13,197 nt of DNA, taken from assembly GCA_013003675.1 (NCBI GenBank), contig JABDIP010000341.1, positions 1 to 13,197 on the forward strand, in the 5' to 3' direction. The notes beneath the pieces were generated by a model that did not search any database, was not told where the DNA came from, and saw only the letters and a list, made by a program, of their open reading frames with translations. The position numbers and the translations under genes were made by a program. Shown here piece by piece: positions 12,871 to 13,197 of the stretch. The first letter of the stretch is position 1. Each line of letters starts with the position of its first letter. This DNA is from Inquilinus sp. GTDB taxonomy: Bacteria > Pseudomonadota > Alphaproteobacteria > DSM-16000 > Inquilinaceae.

Positions 12871-13197
12871 CCTCCTTCAGCCCCCGTGAGATCGTCTCCG
12901 AACTCGACCGCGACATCGTCGGCCAGAACGCCGCCAAGCGCGCGGTCGCCATAGCCCTGCGCAACCGCTGGCGGCGCCAGCAACTGCCCGAGGAGATGCG
13001 CGAGGAGGTGCTGCCGAAGAACATCCTGATGATCGGCCCGACCGGCGTCGGCAAGACCGAGATCTCCCGCCGTTTGGCGCGTCTGGCGCAGGCGCCGTTC
13101 CTTAAGGTCGAGGCGACCAAGTTCACCGAGGTCGGCTATGTCGGGCGCGACGTCGAACAGATCGTCCGCGATCTGATCGAGACCGCGATCCTGATGG
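12867..13197 (+). CDS. hslU: ATP-dependent protease ATPase subunit HslU (ClpY), N-terminal part
   Basis: The frame runs from an ATG that overlaps the hslV stop (ATGA at 12867-12870) to the edge of the window, 110 codons. HslU is an AAA+ unfoldase that feeds substrates to HslV. Visible are the N-terminal SPREIVSELDRDIVGQ segment, the Walker A motif GPTGVGKT (57-64) and the substrate-gripping pore loop GYVG (90-93) in FTEVGYVGRDVEQIVRDL. Walker B, the I domain and the C-terminal tail that activates HslV lie beyond the window. Confidence 0.97.
   Translation, partial: MTSFSPREIVSELDRDIVGQNAAKRAVAIALRNRWRRQQLPEEMREEVLPKNILMIGPTGVGKTEISRRLARLAQAPFLKVEATKFTEVGYVGRDVEQIVRDLIETAILM

Noticed and set aside
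1..13197. tRNA or rRNA genes, CRISPR arrays, transposases, phage genes
   Set aside because: None was recognised. The only repeats are the three dispersed palindromic copies, which are not regularly spaced and have no associated cas or transposase gene.

Overview
The window is a GC-rich chromosomal segment from an alphaproteobacterium, most likely Rhodospirillales-like. This is inferred from gene order, codon use and the single-function hisB; nothing here names a species. Almost all of it is conserved housekeeping sequence in four transcription units. The + strand opens with the tail of the nusA-infB type operon: 3' end of infB, then rbfA, truB, rpsO and pnp, i.e. translation initiation, ribosome maturation, tRNA psi55 modification, ribosomal protein S15 and polynucleotide phosphorylase. 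The unit ends in a clear intrinsic terminator after pnp. A lone + strand gene follows, encoding a lipoprotein lytic transglycosylase of the MltB type.

The region from about 6.0 to 12.1 kb lies on the - strand. Read in its own direction it is hisB, hisH, a GNAT acetyltransferase, hisA, hisF, hisE, a HIT-family hydrolase and a membrane-bound class III adenylate cyclase. Most his junctions are 4-base ATGA overlaps, so this looks like one translationally coupled histidine operon with three non-his passengers. Divergent from hisB is hslVU, the two-part heat-shock protease (hslU runs off the end), with a sigma32-like promoter candidate in the shared upstream region.

The most unusual content lies between the genes. 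A 48-base imperfect palindrome occurs three times: after infB, between rpsO and pnp, and between hisE and the HIT gene. All copies have exactly the same length, conserved flanks, and an 11-bp hairpin whose sequence differs while pairing is kept. In two copies it is preceded, after a spacer of exactly 15 bases, by a second palindrome built on GATCAAGAT...ATCTTGATC. All three copies point in the direction of transcription of the surrounding genes. This looks like a dispersed, structured intergenic element, mobile or RNA-acting or both; I cannot say whether it is already catalogued. The pnp leader also carries a long stem-loop ending exactly at the ribosome binding site, reminiscent of the autoregulatory pnp leader of enterobacteria.

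No tRNA, rRNA, CRISPR array, transposase or phage gene was seen. No coding gene appears foreign or novel; the interest is in the repeat family, the leader and terminal structures, and the passengers of the his operon.
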